From Aquimarina rhabdastrellae (GTDB taxonomy: Bacteria > Bacteroidota > Bacteroidia > Flavobacteriales > Flavobacteriaceae): 64,000 nt of DNA. The position numbers and the translations under genes were made by a program. The notes below the pieces were generated by a model, which saw nothing but the letters and a program-made list of their open reading frames with translations, was not told the DNA's origin and did not search any database. Location: NCBI GenBank assembly GCA_947387485.1, contig CANDNT010000006.1, positions 62,001 through 126,000 on the forward strand. Reading direction: 5' to 3'. Shown piece by piece: positions 55,509 to 63,775 of the stretch (position 1 is the first letter of the stretch; each line of letters begins with the position of its first letter).

Positions 55509-56555
55509 TTAATTAGGAGTTATAGTTGAGAATACTCCAGCATGATCCGAAGCCCATGGACCAGTAGGCGAATTTCCAAAAACAGTACTATTACTGACAC
55601 TTACATTTCCTTTATAGAAAATATAATCAATACGAGTAGAAAAATTAGGAATTTGTAAAAACTCATCAACAAAAGAAGTAGCTTCTGTAGAACCTTCATG
55701 AGCATCACTAAAACCAGCATTTAGCATAGTTTGATATCCTTCTTGATTAGTTAGTGCATCAGAATTAAAATCACCTGTAACAATTAAAGGATTAGCATTA
55801 GGAGCTAAGAAATTTAATAACTCTTGAATTTGTCCTAATCGAGCTTCTTGAGTAATACTTTCTAAATGTGTGTTAACCACTGTTGCTGTTTGACCATTTA
55901 ATTGAACATCGATAGAAGAATAACCTCTTAACACGCTAATACCAGATAAAGAAGCTGTAGTTAAATAATTACGTTCCTTTGCGTTAGAAAATGAAATTCC
56001 GTTTTTTACTAGAATAACATCATACATAGTCATACGACCATCACCTAAACTAGTAGGATCTGTAGGGTCTAATAAAATAGGGAATTCGATATCAGTATTT
56101 CTGTTTTTTGCAGCAACTACATAGTCTAGATTTTGAGCTTCTAGTGCTGCAGTTAGAATTGAAATAAAATCAAATTGTACATCTTGAGCGTTAGGCACTG
56201 GAATTTGAGCAAAATCAGAAACTGACTGTGTTCTAAAAATAGACATTTCCTGTAAACCTATCACATCAGGATTAAGCGTGGCAATTTCTTGAGCAAGACC
56301 TTGAGCACGAGTATTAAAGTCGGTAGCTTGAACAATACCAAAAAATGTAGTGGTAGTACTAACTAATGCAGCTGGATCACTAGGATCAATAGAAGCAAAA
56401 CGACCTATATCAGCACCCAAATAAACATTACGGGACATTACATTTAACGAACTAACACCTTGCTCGTTATTGTCATCATCACTGCTACAGGAGATAAATG
56501 ATGAGGTAATAGATAGTAAGAATAAGAAGAGTAAAAATGAAGGTCTTTTTGTCAT
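55509..56555 (-). CDS. endonuclease/exonuclease/phosphatase family lipoprotein
   Basis: The 348-residue protein has a lipoprotein signal ending SCSSDDDNNEQG, an Asp-rich tail after the lipid Cys like the surface-export signals of Flavobacteriaceae. The catalytic domain follows with LNVMSRNVYLGADIG, LNPDVIGLQEMSI (metal Glu), VVNTHLESI, LIVTGDFNSDALTN (metal Asp/Asn) and ASDHAGVFSTI (catalytic His). The family includes DNases and sphingomyelinases; the N-V-Y-L-G-A-D variant resembles the bacterial phospholipase-like branch, so the substrate is open. It lies downstream of metK but is separated from it by a terminator. Confidence 0.85.
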   Translation of the reverse strand: MTKRPSFLLFLFLLSITSSFISCSSDDDNNEQGVSSLNVMSRNVYLGADIGRFASIDPSDPAALVSTTTTFFGIVQATDFNTRAQGLAQEIATLNPDVIGLQEMSIFRTQSVSDFAQIPVPNAQDVQFDFISILTAALEAQNLDYVVAAKNRNTDIEFPILLDPTDPTSLGDGRMTMYDVILVKNGISFSNAKERNYLTTASLSGISVLRGYSSIDVQLNGQTATVVNTHLESITQEARLGQIQELLNFLAPNANPLIVTGDFNSDALTNQEGYQTMLNAGFSDAHEGSTEATSFVDEFLQIPNFSTRIDYIFYKGNVSVSNSTVFGNSPTGPWASDHAGVFSTITPN

Positions 56556-56663
56556 TGTGTAAAAATTTTATGTATATGTTAGTAAAAAAGCTTGATTATT
56601 AAGGATAATCTAAAGCAATTAACAATAAAAATGATAAAAAACACAAAAACTTAAGATAAAAAT

Positions 56664-56692
56664 AAAAGCCCATTCATTACGAATGAGCTTTT
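56664..56692 (-). terminator. terminator of metK
   Basis: AAAAGC-C-CATTC / GAATG-A-GCTTTT stem with one mismatch and a 5-nt loop; on the minus strand it is followed by TATTTTTATC. Confidence 0.7.
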
Positions 56693-56727
56693 GTTTTTTA
56701 TAATCTATTGTTATAAAATAGATTAAC

Positions 56728-57984
56728 TTATATATTAAAAGCTGTTTTTACTTGATCTACATAATCTAATTTTTCCCAAGTAAAAAGTTCAACTTCTTTT
56801 TCTATTTTACCAGAATAAGGACTTTCAAAAACTTTAGTTACAATTTGAGAATCTTTTCCCATATGTCCATAAGCAGCGGTCTCTTTATAAATAGGGTTAC
56901 GTAGTTTTAATCTACTTTCGATAGCAGCTGGTCTCATATCAAAGATCTGACCTACTTTTTCAGCGATTTGACCATCAGTTAAATCTATATTACTAGAACC
57001 ATAAGTATCAACAAAGATAGAAGTAGGTTCTACTACACCAATTGCATAAGAAACTTGAACTAATACTTCGTTTGCAACACCAGCCGCAACTAGATTTTTC
57101 GCAATATGACGAGAAGCATAAGCAGCAGATCTATCTACTTTACTAGGATCTTTTCCAGAAAAAGCACCACCACCATGAGCACCTTTACCACCATAAGTAT
57201 CAACGATAATCTTACGACCAGTAAGTCCGGTATCACCATGAGGTCCACCAATTACAAATTTTCCAGTAGGATTGATATGATAAACAATATCATCATTAAA
57301 TAATTCTTGAACATATTGTGGTAATTGAGCAATAACTCTAGGCATCAAGATAGAAATGATATCTTGTTTGATTTTTGCTAACATTACATCATCGTTAGAA
57401 TCAAAATCATCGTGTTGAGTTGATACAACTATTGCAACAATACGTTGAGGTACATTATCATCACTATATTCAATAGTAACCTGACTCTTTGAATCTGGAC
57501 GTAAATAAGGAATCTCTTTTCCTTCTCTACGTAAATTTGCTAATTCAATTAATATTTTGTGAGAAATATCAAGTGCCAATGGCATGTAATTTGCCGTTTC
57601 CTTTGTAGCATAACCAAACATCATACCTTGATCTCCAGCTCCTTGCTCTTCTTTTGTTTCACGATCAACCCCTTGATTAATATCTTGAGATTGTTCATGA
57701 ATTAAAGAAATAACACCACAAGAGTCTCCACTAAACTGGTAAGCTCCTTTGGTATAACCTATATCATTGATTACATCTCTAGCGATTTGTTGAACATCAA
57801 GATAGGTTTTTGATTTTACTTCTCCAGCAAGAACTACTTGACCTGTGGTAACAAGAGTCTCACATGCAACTTTTGAATCTGCATCAAAAGCAAGAAAGTT
57901 GTCTAATAGCGCGTCACTAATTTGATCCGCAACTTTGTCTGGATGCCCTTCAGAAACACTTTCTGAAGTAAATAAATATGCCAT
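56728..57984 (-). CDS. metK: S-adenosylmethionine synthetase
   Basis: The 418-residue enzyme makes SAM from methionine and ATP. It starts [20 protein letters not shown] with the ATP-contacting His. It also has the [13 protein letters not shown] hexapeptide region, [20 protein letters not shown] and [20 protein letters not shown] with the phosphate-binding loop. It supplies the ligand of the SAM riboswitch that controls the divergent methionine operon. It has a consensus promoter and a structured 100-nt leader of its own. Monocistronic. Confidence 0.97.
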   Translation of the reverse strand: MAYLFTSESVSEGHPDKVADQISDALLDNFLAFDADSKVACETLVTTGQVVLAGEVKSKTYLDVQQIARDVINDIGYTKGAYQFSGDSCGVISLIHEQSQDINQGVDRETKEEQGAGDQGMMFGYATKETANYMPLALDISHKILIELANLRREGKEIPYLRPDSKSQVTIEYSDDNVPQRIVAIVVSTQHDDFDSNDDVMLAKIKQDIISILMPRVIAQLPQYVQELFNDDIVYHINPTGKFVIGGPHGDTGLTGRKIIVDTYGGKGAHGGGAFSGKDPSKVDRSAAYASRHIAKNLVAAGVANEVLVQVSYAIGVVEPTSIFVDTYGSSNIDLTDGQIAEKVGQIFDMRPAAIESRLKLRNPIYKETAAYGHMGKDSQIVTKVFESPYSGKIEKEVELFTWEKLDYVDQVKTAFNI

Positions 57985-58087
57985 TCGATTTCTTTTTTTT
58001 TGAAGGATAATCCAATTAGACGAGATCGCCTAAAGAAGTTTACACTGCTTTAGCATTTTGTACAGAAAATCTGTAGTAAGGGTTGCA
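57985..58087 (-). promoter_or_regulatory. structured metK leader
   Basis: The minus-strand leader holds two perfect stems: TACAGA-TTT-TCTGTA (58061-58075) and CTAAAG / CTTTAG with a 12-nt loop (58030-58053). It also carries GCAACCC and GCTAAA strings reminiscent of a SAM riboswitch core, but not the whole S-box order. I do not claim a known riboswitch class. Confidence 0.35.
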
Positions 58088-58093
58088 ATCAGT

Positions 58094-58123
58094 CAAATTT
58101 ATCCCTGTATAGTTTTGGGCAAA
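58094..58123 (-). promoter_or_regulatory. promoter of metK
   Basis: On the minus strand TTTG (58123-58120), 18 bp, then TAAATTTG (58101-58094). Predicted start near 58087, about 100 nt before the metK ATG. Confidence 0.7.
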
Positions 58124-58310
58124 GTTAACAAAAATGATAGGATCAAAAAGAATTTATAATATTATTAGTTACCTTAAAAATGTTAATAGTAATATAAAAT
58201 ATAATTTACCTATGACTTTTGTAAAAATGATAGGATTAAATGAAAAAGTATTTTAAAAGTTAAATAAAAGAAAATCAGATGTTAAAAAAGCTGTTTTTTT
58301 ATAAAAGCCA

Positions 58311-58339
58311 TTGCAGATTAAAAATAATTACTAGATTTG
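58311..58339 (+). promoter_or_regulatory. promoter of the methionine operon
   Basis: TTG (58311-58313), 18 bp, TAGATTTG (58332-58339), then GCACTC. It predicts a start near 58346, about 20 nt before the riboswitch. Confidence 0.75.
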
Positions 58340-58365
58340 CACTCAAGTTTCTTATACATTTTAGA

Positions 58366-58466
58366 TAGTTATCAAGAAAGGCAGAGGGAATAGACCCGAT
58401 GAAGCCTTAGCAACCCTTTACGTAGTAAAGAAGGTGCTAAATTCTACCGAGACGGATAGATAACCC
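58366..58466 (+). promoter_or_regulatory. SAM-I (S-box) riboswitch
   Basis: The S-box core is clear: P1 GTTATC (58368-58373) with GATAAC (58459-58464), then AAGAAAGGCAGAGGGAATAG with the k-turn helix, CCCGATGAAGCC, TTAGCAACC, the P3 stem CTTTAC/GTAAAG, and AAGGTGCTAAATTCTACC. It binds SAM and shuts the downstream methionine genes. The usual terminator is absent: the next stem (58470-58495) is AT-rich without a following T-run, so control is probably translational. Confidence 0.92.
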
Positions 58467-58469
58467 AGA

Positions 58470-58539
58470 ATAATATATCATCAACGATATATTATAAAAG
58501 CCTTGCTTGTAACTTTTTTAAAATGAAATTTAAAAAAGT
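58470..58539 (+). promoter_or_regulatory. two hairpins between the riboswitch and metX
   Basis: ATAATATATC / GATATATTAT (10-bp stem, 58470-58495) and ACTTTTTTAAA / TTTAAAAAAGT (11-bp stem, 58512-58539). The second ends five bases before the GTG at 58545. They are candidate expression platform elements. Confidence 0.5.
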
Positions 58540-58544
58540 AAAAA

Positions 58545-59573
58545 GTGAGAGCACAGCAATTATCACATATTTTTATAGAAGAATATCAAACCACTACAGG
58601 TGCTACCCTAGATTGTGTGGCATTGTCTTATGAGATTTTTGGACAACCATTGCATACTGCTCCAATTGTTATGGTTAATCATGCATTAACAGGTAATTCT
58701 ACAGTTTGTGGTGAGCAAGGTTGGTGGAAAGCTTTAATAGGAAAAGACAAATGTATTGACACAACCTATTACACAATTATAGCCTTTAACATCCCAGGAA
58801 ATGGTTATGACGGAATACCTTCTCATTTGATAGCCGATTATACTGCATTTACAGCTAGAGATATAGTTATACTATTCGCAAAAGGATTAAAACAATTACA
58901 AGTTAAATCTCTATATGCTGTAATAGGAGGTTCTGTAGGTGGAGGAATTGCATGGGAGCTAGCCGTATTAAAACCTAAAATGATTCAGCATTTAATTCCA
59001 ATAGCTTCAGATTGGAAAGCTACAGACTGGCTCAAAGGATGTTGTTTGGTTCAAAATCATATTCTACAAAACTCTTCAAATCCAGTACATGATGCACGAT
59101 TACATGCTATGCTATTGTATAGAACTCCAGAATCATTTACATATAAATTTGATCGTGGTTTTAATGAAGAACAACAATTGTTTAATGTAGAAAGTTGGTT
59201 GTTGCATCATGGCAAAAAACTAGATGAACGGTTTTGTTTAGCAGCATACAAAACAATGAATCATATTCTGTCACAATTAGATATTACACAAAATCAATTA
59301 ACATTTGAAGAAGCAATAACAAAGGTTACAGCTCAAATACACATTATAAGTGTAGATACCGATATGTTTTTTACAGCTGAAGAAGATAAAAAAACACATG
59401 AAAAATTACAGCAACTACATAAAAAAAGTAAACATTCTATCATTAAATCTATTCATGGTCATGATGCTTTTTTGATTGAATATGAACAATTAGAACAACT
59501 GTTAAAAGATACTTTTAAAAGAGAAGTCACTATAGCGCGAGAATTAGAAAACAAAACATATCATCACGAGTAA
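58545..59573 (+). CDS. metX: homoserine O-acetyltransferase-like alpha/beta hydrolase
   Basis: The 342-residue protein has the acyltransferase fold: VMVNHALTGNSTVCGEQGWW for the oxyanion region, the nucleophile elbow AVIGGSVGGGIAWELAV (Ser 130), Asp in IISVDTDMFFT and His in SIHGHDAFLIE. It activates homoserine for methionine synthesis; acetyl is assumed from the family, but succinyl cannot be excluded by eye. The start is GTG at 58545, directly preceded by an in-frame stop at 58539; an ATG at 58523 is in another frame. First gene of the riboswitch-controlled operon, 11 bp before the next gene. Confidence 0.88.
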   Translation: MRAQQLSHIFIEEYQTTTGATLDCVALSYEIFGQPLHTAPIVMVNHALTGNSTVCGEQGWWKALIGKDKCIDTTYYTIIAFNIPGNGYDGIPSHLIADYTAFTARDIVILFAKGLKQLQVKSLYAVIGGSVGGGIAWELAVLKPKMIQHLIPIASDWKATDWLKGCCLVQNHILQNSSNPVHDARLHAMLLYRTPESFTYKFDRGFNEEQQLFNVESWLLHHGKKLDERFCLAAYKTMNHILSQLDITQNQLTFEEAITKVTAQIHIISVDTDMFFTAEEDKKTHEKLQQLHKKSKHSIIKSIHGHDAFLIEYEQLEQLLKDTFKREVTIARELENKTYHHE

Positions 59574-59584
59574 AGGTCAAAAAA

Positions 59585-62002
59585 ATGAAAATAGTAAAAT
59601 TTGGAGGTAAATCTTTAGCCAATGGGAAAGGGCTTCAGAAAACAATACAGATTATAGAAGACAAAGTAAAACAAGGAGAACATATAGCTGTAGTATTATC
59701 TGCTAGAGGAAATACAACAGACGAACTTGAACAGATATTACATAAAGCAGCACAAAATGAAAAATATATAGAGCAATTAGAAGCCTTTAAACGATATCAA
59801 CAAGAAACGTTCACCCATATTGATTTTGCAGAAGAATTTGCAGCTCTTGAAAAAATATTTGAAGGAGTTACCTTATTAGGGGATTATAGTCAAAAAATCA
59901 AAGATCAAGTGCTGTCTTATGGAGAAGTACTTTCGGCAAAACTAGTAACCGCTTTATTAAATGAGAAAAAGATACCAGCTCGATTTACAGATAGTAGAGC
60001 ATTAATCATAACCGATGAAACTTTTGGAAATGCACAACCTTTAGAGCGTTTGTCAAAAGAAAATGTAATCAACCATTTTGAAACGTTCAATGGTGATACA
60101 GTTAATATCATAACTGGGTTTATAGCCTCTAATATTAAAAAGGAAACAACTACATTAGGTAGAAATGGAAGTAATTATACAGCATCGTTATTAGCTAATT
60201 ATTTAAATGCAGAAGAACTACAGAATTATACACATGTAGATGGAATTTATACAGCAAATCCTGATTTGGTACCCGATGCAAAGAAAATAGAACAACTATC
60301 GTTTGAAGAAGCAAATGAGTTAGCACATTTTGGAGCAAATATATTACATGCAAAGACGATCATACCATTATTAGAAAAAAATATTCCGCTGCGAATTCTC
60401 AATACTTTTAATGACGAAAATCAAGGAACTTTAATTACATCAACATCTGCAAAACAAGGTATAAAATCATTATCAGTTTTAGAAAATGTAACCTTAATTA
60501 ATCTAGAAGGAAGAGGTTTGCTGGGAAAAACAGGGATTGATGCTAGAATTTTTAGAACACTGGCCGAAAAGCAAATTAGTGTAAGTATGGTTTCTCAAGG
60601 ATCTTCAGAAAGGGGAATAGGTCTTGTTGTAGCAGCAGATAAAGCTGTGATTGCAAAAGAAGCTTTAGAAAAAGAATTTACAATAGATTTTCATACTAGA
60701 GATGTTAGTACTATAACACTGCAAGAACATGTAGCAATAATTTCGATTATAGGGCAGGATTTAAGCACTTTTCATAAACCTTATAATACACTTATTAAAA
60801 ATCAGATTATTCCTTTATTGTTTAATAATACGGTTACAGGAAAAAATGTGAGTTTGGTTGTCCAAAAATCACAATTACATAAAGCCATACAAGTGATTCA
60901 TGGAGAGATTTTTGGCATAGCAAAAAAGATTAATATAGCAATTTTTGGACATGGACTAGTAGGAGGAACTTTAATTGATCAAATTCTCACTTCAAAGAAA
61001 GAAATTTTAAATCGTAAAAAAATTGAACTTAATGTATTTGCTGTAGCTAATTCTAAAAAAGTAATATTAGATGCAAGAGGAATTGACCATGACTGGAAAA
61101 CAAGAATACAAGAGAAGGGAGTAACATATACATTAGAAGATGTAATAGCTTTTGCAGAGCAACATCATTTAGAAAATCTAATAGCTGTAGATAATACCGC
61201 TAGTCATACTTTTGTGCAACATTATCATAGTTTGGCAACACATGGGTTTGATCTCGTTTCGTCTAATAAAATCGCAAATACTATTGATTTTAAATTCTAT
61301 AAAACTTTACGAAAGACCTTAGAAAAGCATCAAAAAGAATACTTATACGAAACCAATGTAGGAGCAGGATTACCGCTAATTGACACCATAAAACTTTTGC
61401 ATTTATCAGGAGAAAATATCACGAGAATAAAAGGAGTGTTTTCGGGATCATTAAGTTATTTATTCAATACTTTTTCTATAGAAAATCAAAAATTTAGTAA
61501 AATTCTTAAAGAAGCTATAGCCAAAGGATATACAGAACCAGATCCAAGAGAGGATTTATGTGGAAATGATGTAGGACGAAAGTTATTGATATTAGCTAGA
61601 GAGTTGGATTTAAAAAATGAATTTGAAGATATCAAAATTCACAACTTAATACCGGAATCTTTACGAGAAGGAAGTGCTTCAGATTTTCTACAGAAGCTAA
61701 AAGCGTTAGATACTCCATATGATGAGATAAAGAATAATCAAGAAAAGGATCATGTATTAAGATACATAGGAGATTTGTCTGGAGATCTATCACAAGAAAA
61801 AGGAATACTAGAAGTAAAATTAGTCTCAGTGCCTAAGAATAGCGCCTTAGGACAAGTACAGGGATCTGATTCTATTTTTGAAATTTATACAAAATCCTAT
61901 GGTGATCGCCCTATAGTGATACAAGGAGCAGGAGCAGGAGCAGCAGTTACTGCCCGAGGTGTTTTTGGCGATATATTAAGAATAACAGAAAAAGGATTAT
62001 AG
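59585..62002 (+). CDS. thrA: bifunctional aspartate kinase / homoserine dehydrogenase
   Basis: The 805-residue fusion has an aspartate kinase domain (about 1-290: MKIVKFGGKSLANGKG, TTTLGRNGSNYTASLLANYL), ACT-type regulatory domains (about 300-440: INLEGRGLLGKTGIDARIFR, SVSMVSQGSSERGIGLVV) and a homoserine dehydrogenase domain (from about 454: IAIFGHGLVGGTLIDQILTS, YETNVGAGLPLIDTIKLLHL, GAGAGAAVTARGVFGDILRI). It catalyses the first and third steps from aspartate to homoserine. Its place behind a SAM riboswitch points to a methionine-dedicated copy. The FGGKS in place of FGGTS is a minor variant of the kinase motif. Confidence 0.94.
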   Translation: MKIVKFGGKSLANGKGLQKTIQIIEDKVKQGEHIAVVLSARGNTTDELEQILHKAAQNEKYIEQLEAFKRYQQETFTHIDFAEEFAALEKIFEGVTLLGDYSQKIKDQVLSYGEVLSAKLVTALLNEKKIPARFTDSRALIITDETFGNAQPLERLSKENVINHFETFNGDTVNIITGFIASNIKKETTTLGRNGSNYTASLLANYLNAEELQNYTHVDGIYTANPDLVPDAKKIEQLSFEEANELAHFGANILHAKTIIPLLEKNIPLRILNTFNDENQGTLITSTSAKQGIKSLSVLENVTLINLEGRGLLGKTGIDARIFRTLAEKQISVSMVSQGSSERGIGLVVAADKAVIAKEALEKEFTIDFHTRDVSTITLQEHVAIISIIGQDLSTFHKPYNTLIKNQIIPLLFNNTVTGKNVSLVVQKSQLHKAIQVIHGEIFGIAKKINIAIFGHGLVGGTLIDQILTSKKEILNRKKIELNVFAVANSKKVILDARGIDHDWKTRIQEKGVTYTLEDVIAFAEQHHLENLIAVDNTASHTFVQHYHSLATHGFDLVSSNKIANTIDFKFYKTLRKTLEKHQKEYLYETNVGAGLPLIDTIKLLHLSGENITRIKGVFSGSLSYLFNTFSIENQKFSKILKEAIAKGYTEPDPREDLCGNDVGRKLLILARELDLKNEFEDIKIHNLIPESLREGSASDFLQKLKALDTPYDEIKNNQEKDHVLRYIGDLSGDLSQEKGILEVKLVSVPKNSALGQVQGSDSIFEIYTKSYGDRPIVIQGAGAGAAVTARGVFGDILRITEKGL

Positions 62003-62040
62003 TAGCTTTGTGGTTTATAACAAACCTTAATAAGAAAAAG

Positions 62041-62469
62041 ATGAAAGTAGCATTAAATAGATTAAACGACGATTACCATTTTGAATTAAAAAATGAAAGA
62101 GGACATATCGTTCATCTGGATAACAAAGCAGAAAATGGAGGACATGATCTAGGAGCAAGTCCGATGGAATTATTACTGATGGGAGTTGCTGGATGTAGTG
62201 CCATAGATGTGATTATGATTTTGAAAAAACAAAAACAAGAAATCACATCATATAAGACAGAAGTTGATGGAGAAAGAGAGAAAATAGGAGGCGCATCACC
62301 TTTTAAAAAGATTAATGTAACTATTTATTTAGAAGGAAATATATCACCAGAAAAAGCACAAAGAGCAGCAGAATTATCGTTTGAAAAATATTGCTCAGTA
62401 TCAAAAACATTAGAACCTACTGCACAGGTTGCATATAAAGTTATACTCAACGGAGAGCCATGCGTATAG
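62041..62469 (+). CDS. OsmC family protein
   Basis: I start at the ATG at 62041 (MKVALNRLNDDYHFELKNER); an in-frame TTG at 62008 would add 11 residues. The 142-residue product has both OsmC cysteines, in LLMGVAGCSAIDVI and SFEKYCSVSKTLEPT, so a hydroperoxide reductase or thiol-handling chemistry is possible. It sits between aspartate kinase-homoserine dehydrogenase and the PLP sulfhydrylase in the methionine operon. Sulfide or persulfide handling next to a sulfhydrylase is a natural guess, but only a guess. Confidence 0.88.
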   Translation: MKVALNRLNDDYHFELKNERGHIVHLDNKAENGGHDLGASPMELLLMGVAGCSAIDVIMILKKQKQEITSYKTEVDGEREKIGGASPFKKINVTIYLEGNISPEKAQRAAELSFEKYCSVSKTLEPTAQVAYKVILNGEPCV

Positions 62470-62529
62470 CATAAGAAAACTCAAATACCAATGCTCATAA
62501 CAGAGAAGAGGTATAAAATCAAAAAAATA

Positions 62530-63708
62530 ATGAATAAAGAACAAAAACATTTTGAAACTCAAGCGATCCGTATTCAAGCAGATCGTACTTCGTATCAAGA
62601 ACACTCGGTACCTTTATACTTAACCTCTGGTTTTGTTTTTGAAGGAGCCGAAGAAATGCGTGCTTCTTTTGCCGAAGAAAAAGAAAGAAATCTTTACAGT
62701 AGATTTAGCAATCCCAATACAACAGAGTTTGTTGATAAAATGTGTGCTCTAGAAGGAGCCGAAGCTGGCTATGCTTTTGCTACTGGAATGGCAGCAGTGT
62801 TTTCAACTTTTGCAGCATTGCTTAATAGCGGAGATCATATTGTTTCGTCAAGATCAGTTTTTGGTTCAACACATTCATTATTTACAAAATATTTTCCTAA
62901 ATGGAATATAGAGACTAGTTATTTTCAGGTAAATGACATAGAGAAAGTTGAAGATTTAATTCAGCCCAACACTAAGATTTTATATGCAGAATCTCCTACA
63001 AATCCAGGAGTAGATGTTTTGGATCTTGAAGCTTTAGGAATTATAGCAAAAAAACATAATTTACTTTTGGTTATAGATAATTGTTTTGCAACACCATATT
63101 TACAAAATCCGATTGCTTATGGAGCAGATTTAGTAATCCACTCAGCAACCAAATTGATAGATGGTCAAGGAAGAGTTTTAGGAGGTGTAACTGTAGGGAA
63201 AGCAGATCTTATTAGAGAAATTTATTTGTTTTCACGTAATACAGGTCCAGCTTTATCGCCATTTAACGCGTGGGTATTGTCCAAAAGTTTAGAAACACTA
63301 GCAATTAGAGTAGACAAGCATTGTGATAATGCAACAAAACTGGCAACATATTTAGAAAGCCATCCTAAAGTAAACTGGGTCAAGTATCCATTTTTAAAAT
63401 CACATCCACAATACGAAGTGGCTAAAAAGCAAATGCGTTTAGGAGGAAATATTGTTGCATTTGAAGTTAAAGGAGGAGTTGATGCAGGAAGATCATTTTT
63501 TGATAATATAAAAATGAGTTCACTATCAGCTAATCTAGGAGATACACGCACAATAGTTACACATCCAGCATCTACAACACATAGTAAACTTGCTCAAGAA
63601 GATAAATTAGCAGTAGGAATAACAGACGGAATGGTTAGGTGTTCTGTGGGATTAGAACATATAGATGATATTATAAAAGATATAGAACAAGCCTTAAGTT
63701 TGTTGTAA
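62530..63708 (+). CDS. PLP-dependent O-acyl-homoserine sulfhydrylase (Cys/Met metabolism family)
   Basis: From the ATG at 62530 the 392-residue product has the family length; an upstream in-frame ATG at 62491 is less likely. Signatures include YLTSGFVFEGAEEM, NLYSRFSNPNTTEFVDKMCA, FATGMAAVFSTFAALLNSGD, ESPTNPGVDVLDLEAL and the PLP lysine in VIHSATKLIDGQGRVLGG, with SLGDTRTIVTHPAS-like SANLGDTRTIVTHPASTTHS near the end. It makes homocysteine from sulfide and an activated homoserine, consistent with metX in the same operon. It resembles MetZ; O-acetyl versus O-succinyl specificity is not decided here. Confidence 0.9.
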   Translation: MNKEQKHFETQAIRIQADRTSYQEHSVPLYLTSGFVFEGAEEMRASFAEEKERNLYSRFSNPNTTEFVDKMCALEGAEAGYAFATGMAAVFSTFAALLNSGDHIVSSRSVFGSTHSLFTKYFPKWNIETSYFQVNDIEKVEDLIQPNTKILYAESPTNPGVDVLDLEALGIIAKKHNLLLVIDNCFATPYLQNPIAYGADLVIHSATKLIDGQGRVLGGVTVGKADLIREIYLFSRNTGPALSPFNAWVLSKSLETLAIRVDKHCDNATKLATYLESHPKVNWVKYPFLKSHPQYEVAKKQMRLGGNIVAFEVKGGVDAGRSFFDNIKMSSLSANLGDTRTIVTHPASTTHSKLAQEDKLAVGITDGMVRCSVGLEHIDDIIKDIEQALSLL

Positions 63709-63710
63709 TA

Positions 63711-63738
63711 AAAAAGGTTGCCAAGCGGCAACCTTTTT
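63711..63738. terminator. bidirectional terminator after the methionine operon
   Basis: AAAAAGGTTGCC / GGCAACCTTTTT, a perfect 12-bp stem with loop AAGC. A and T runs on both sides also serve the convergent lipocalin-like gene. Confidence 0.88.
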
Positions 63739-63775
63739 TAATCTTTATTTTTCTAGAAATTTGATTGATAAAGAT

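Noticed and set aside
57985..58087. metK leader as a SAM-I or SAM-II riboswitch
   Set aside because: The strings GCAACCC and GCTAAA occur, but the k-turn helix of SAM-I and the GGG tail pairing of SAM-II are missing. It is kept only as an unclassified leader.
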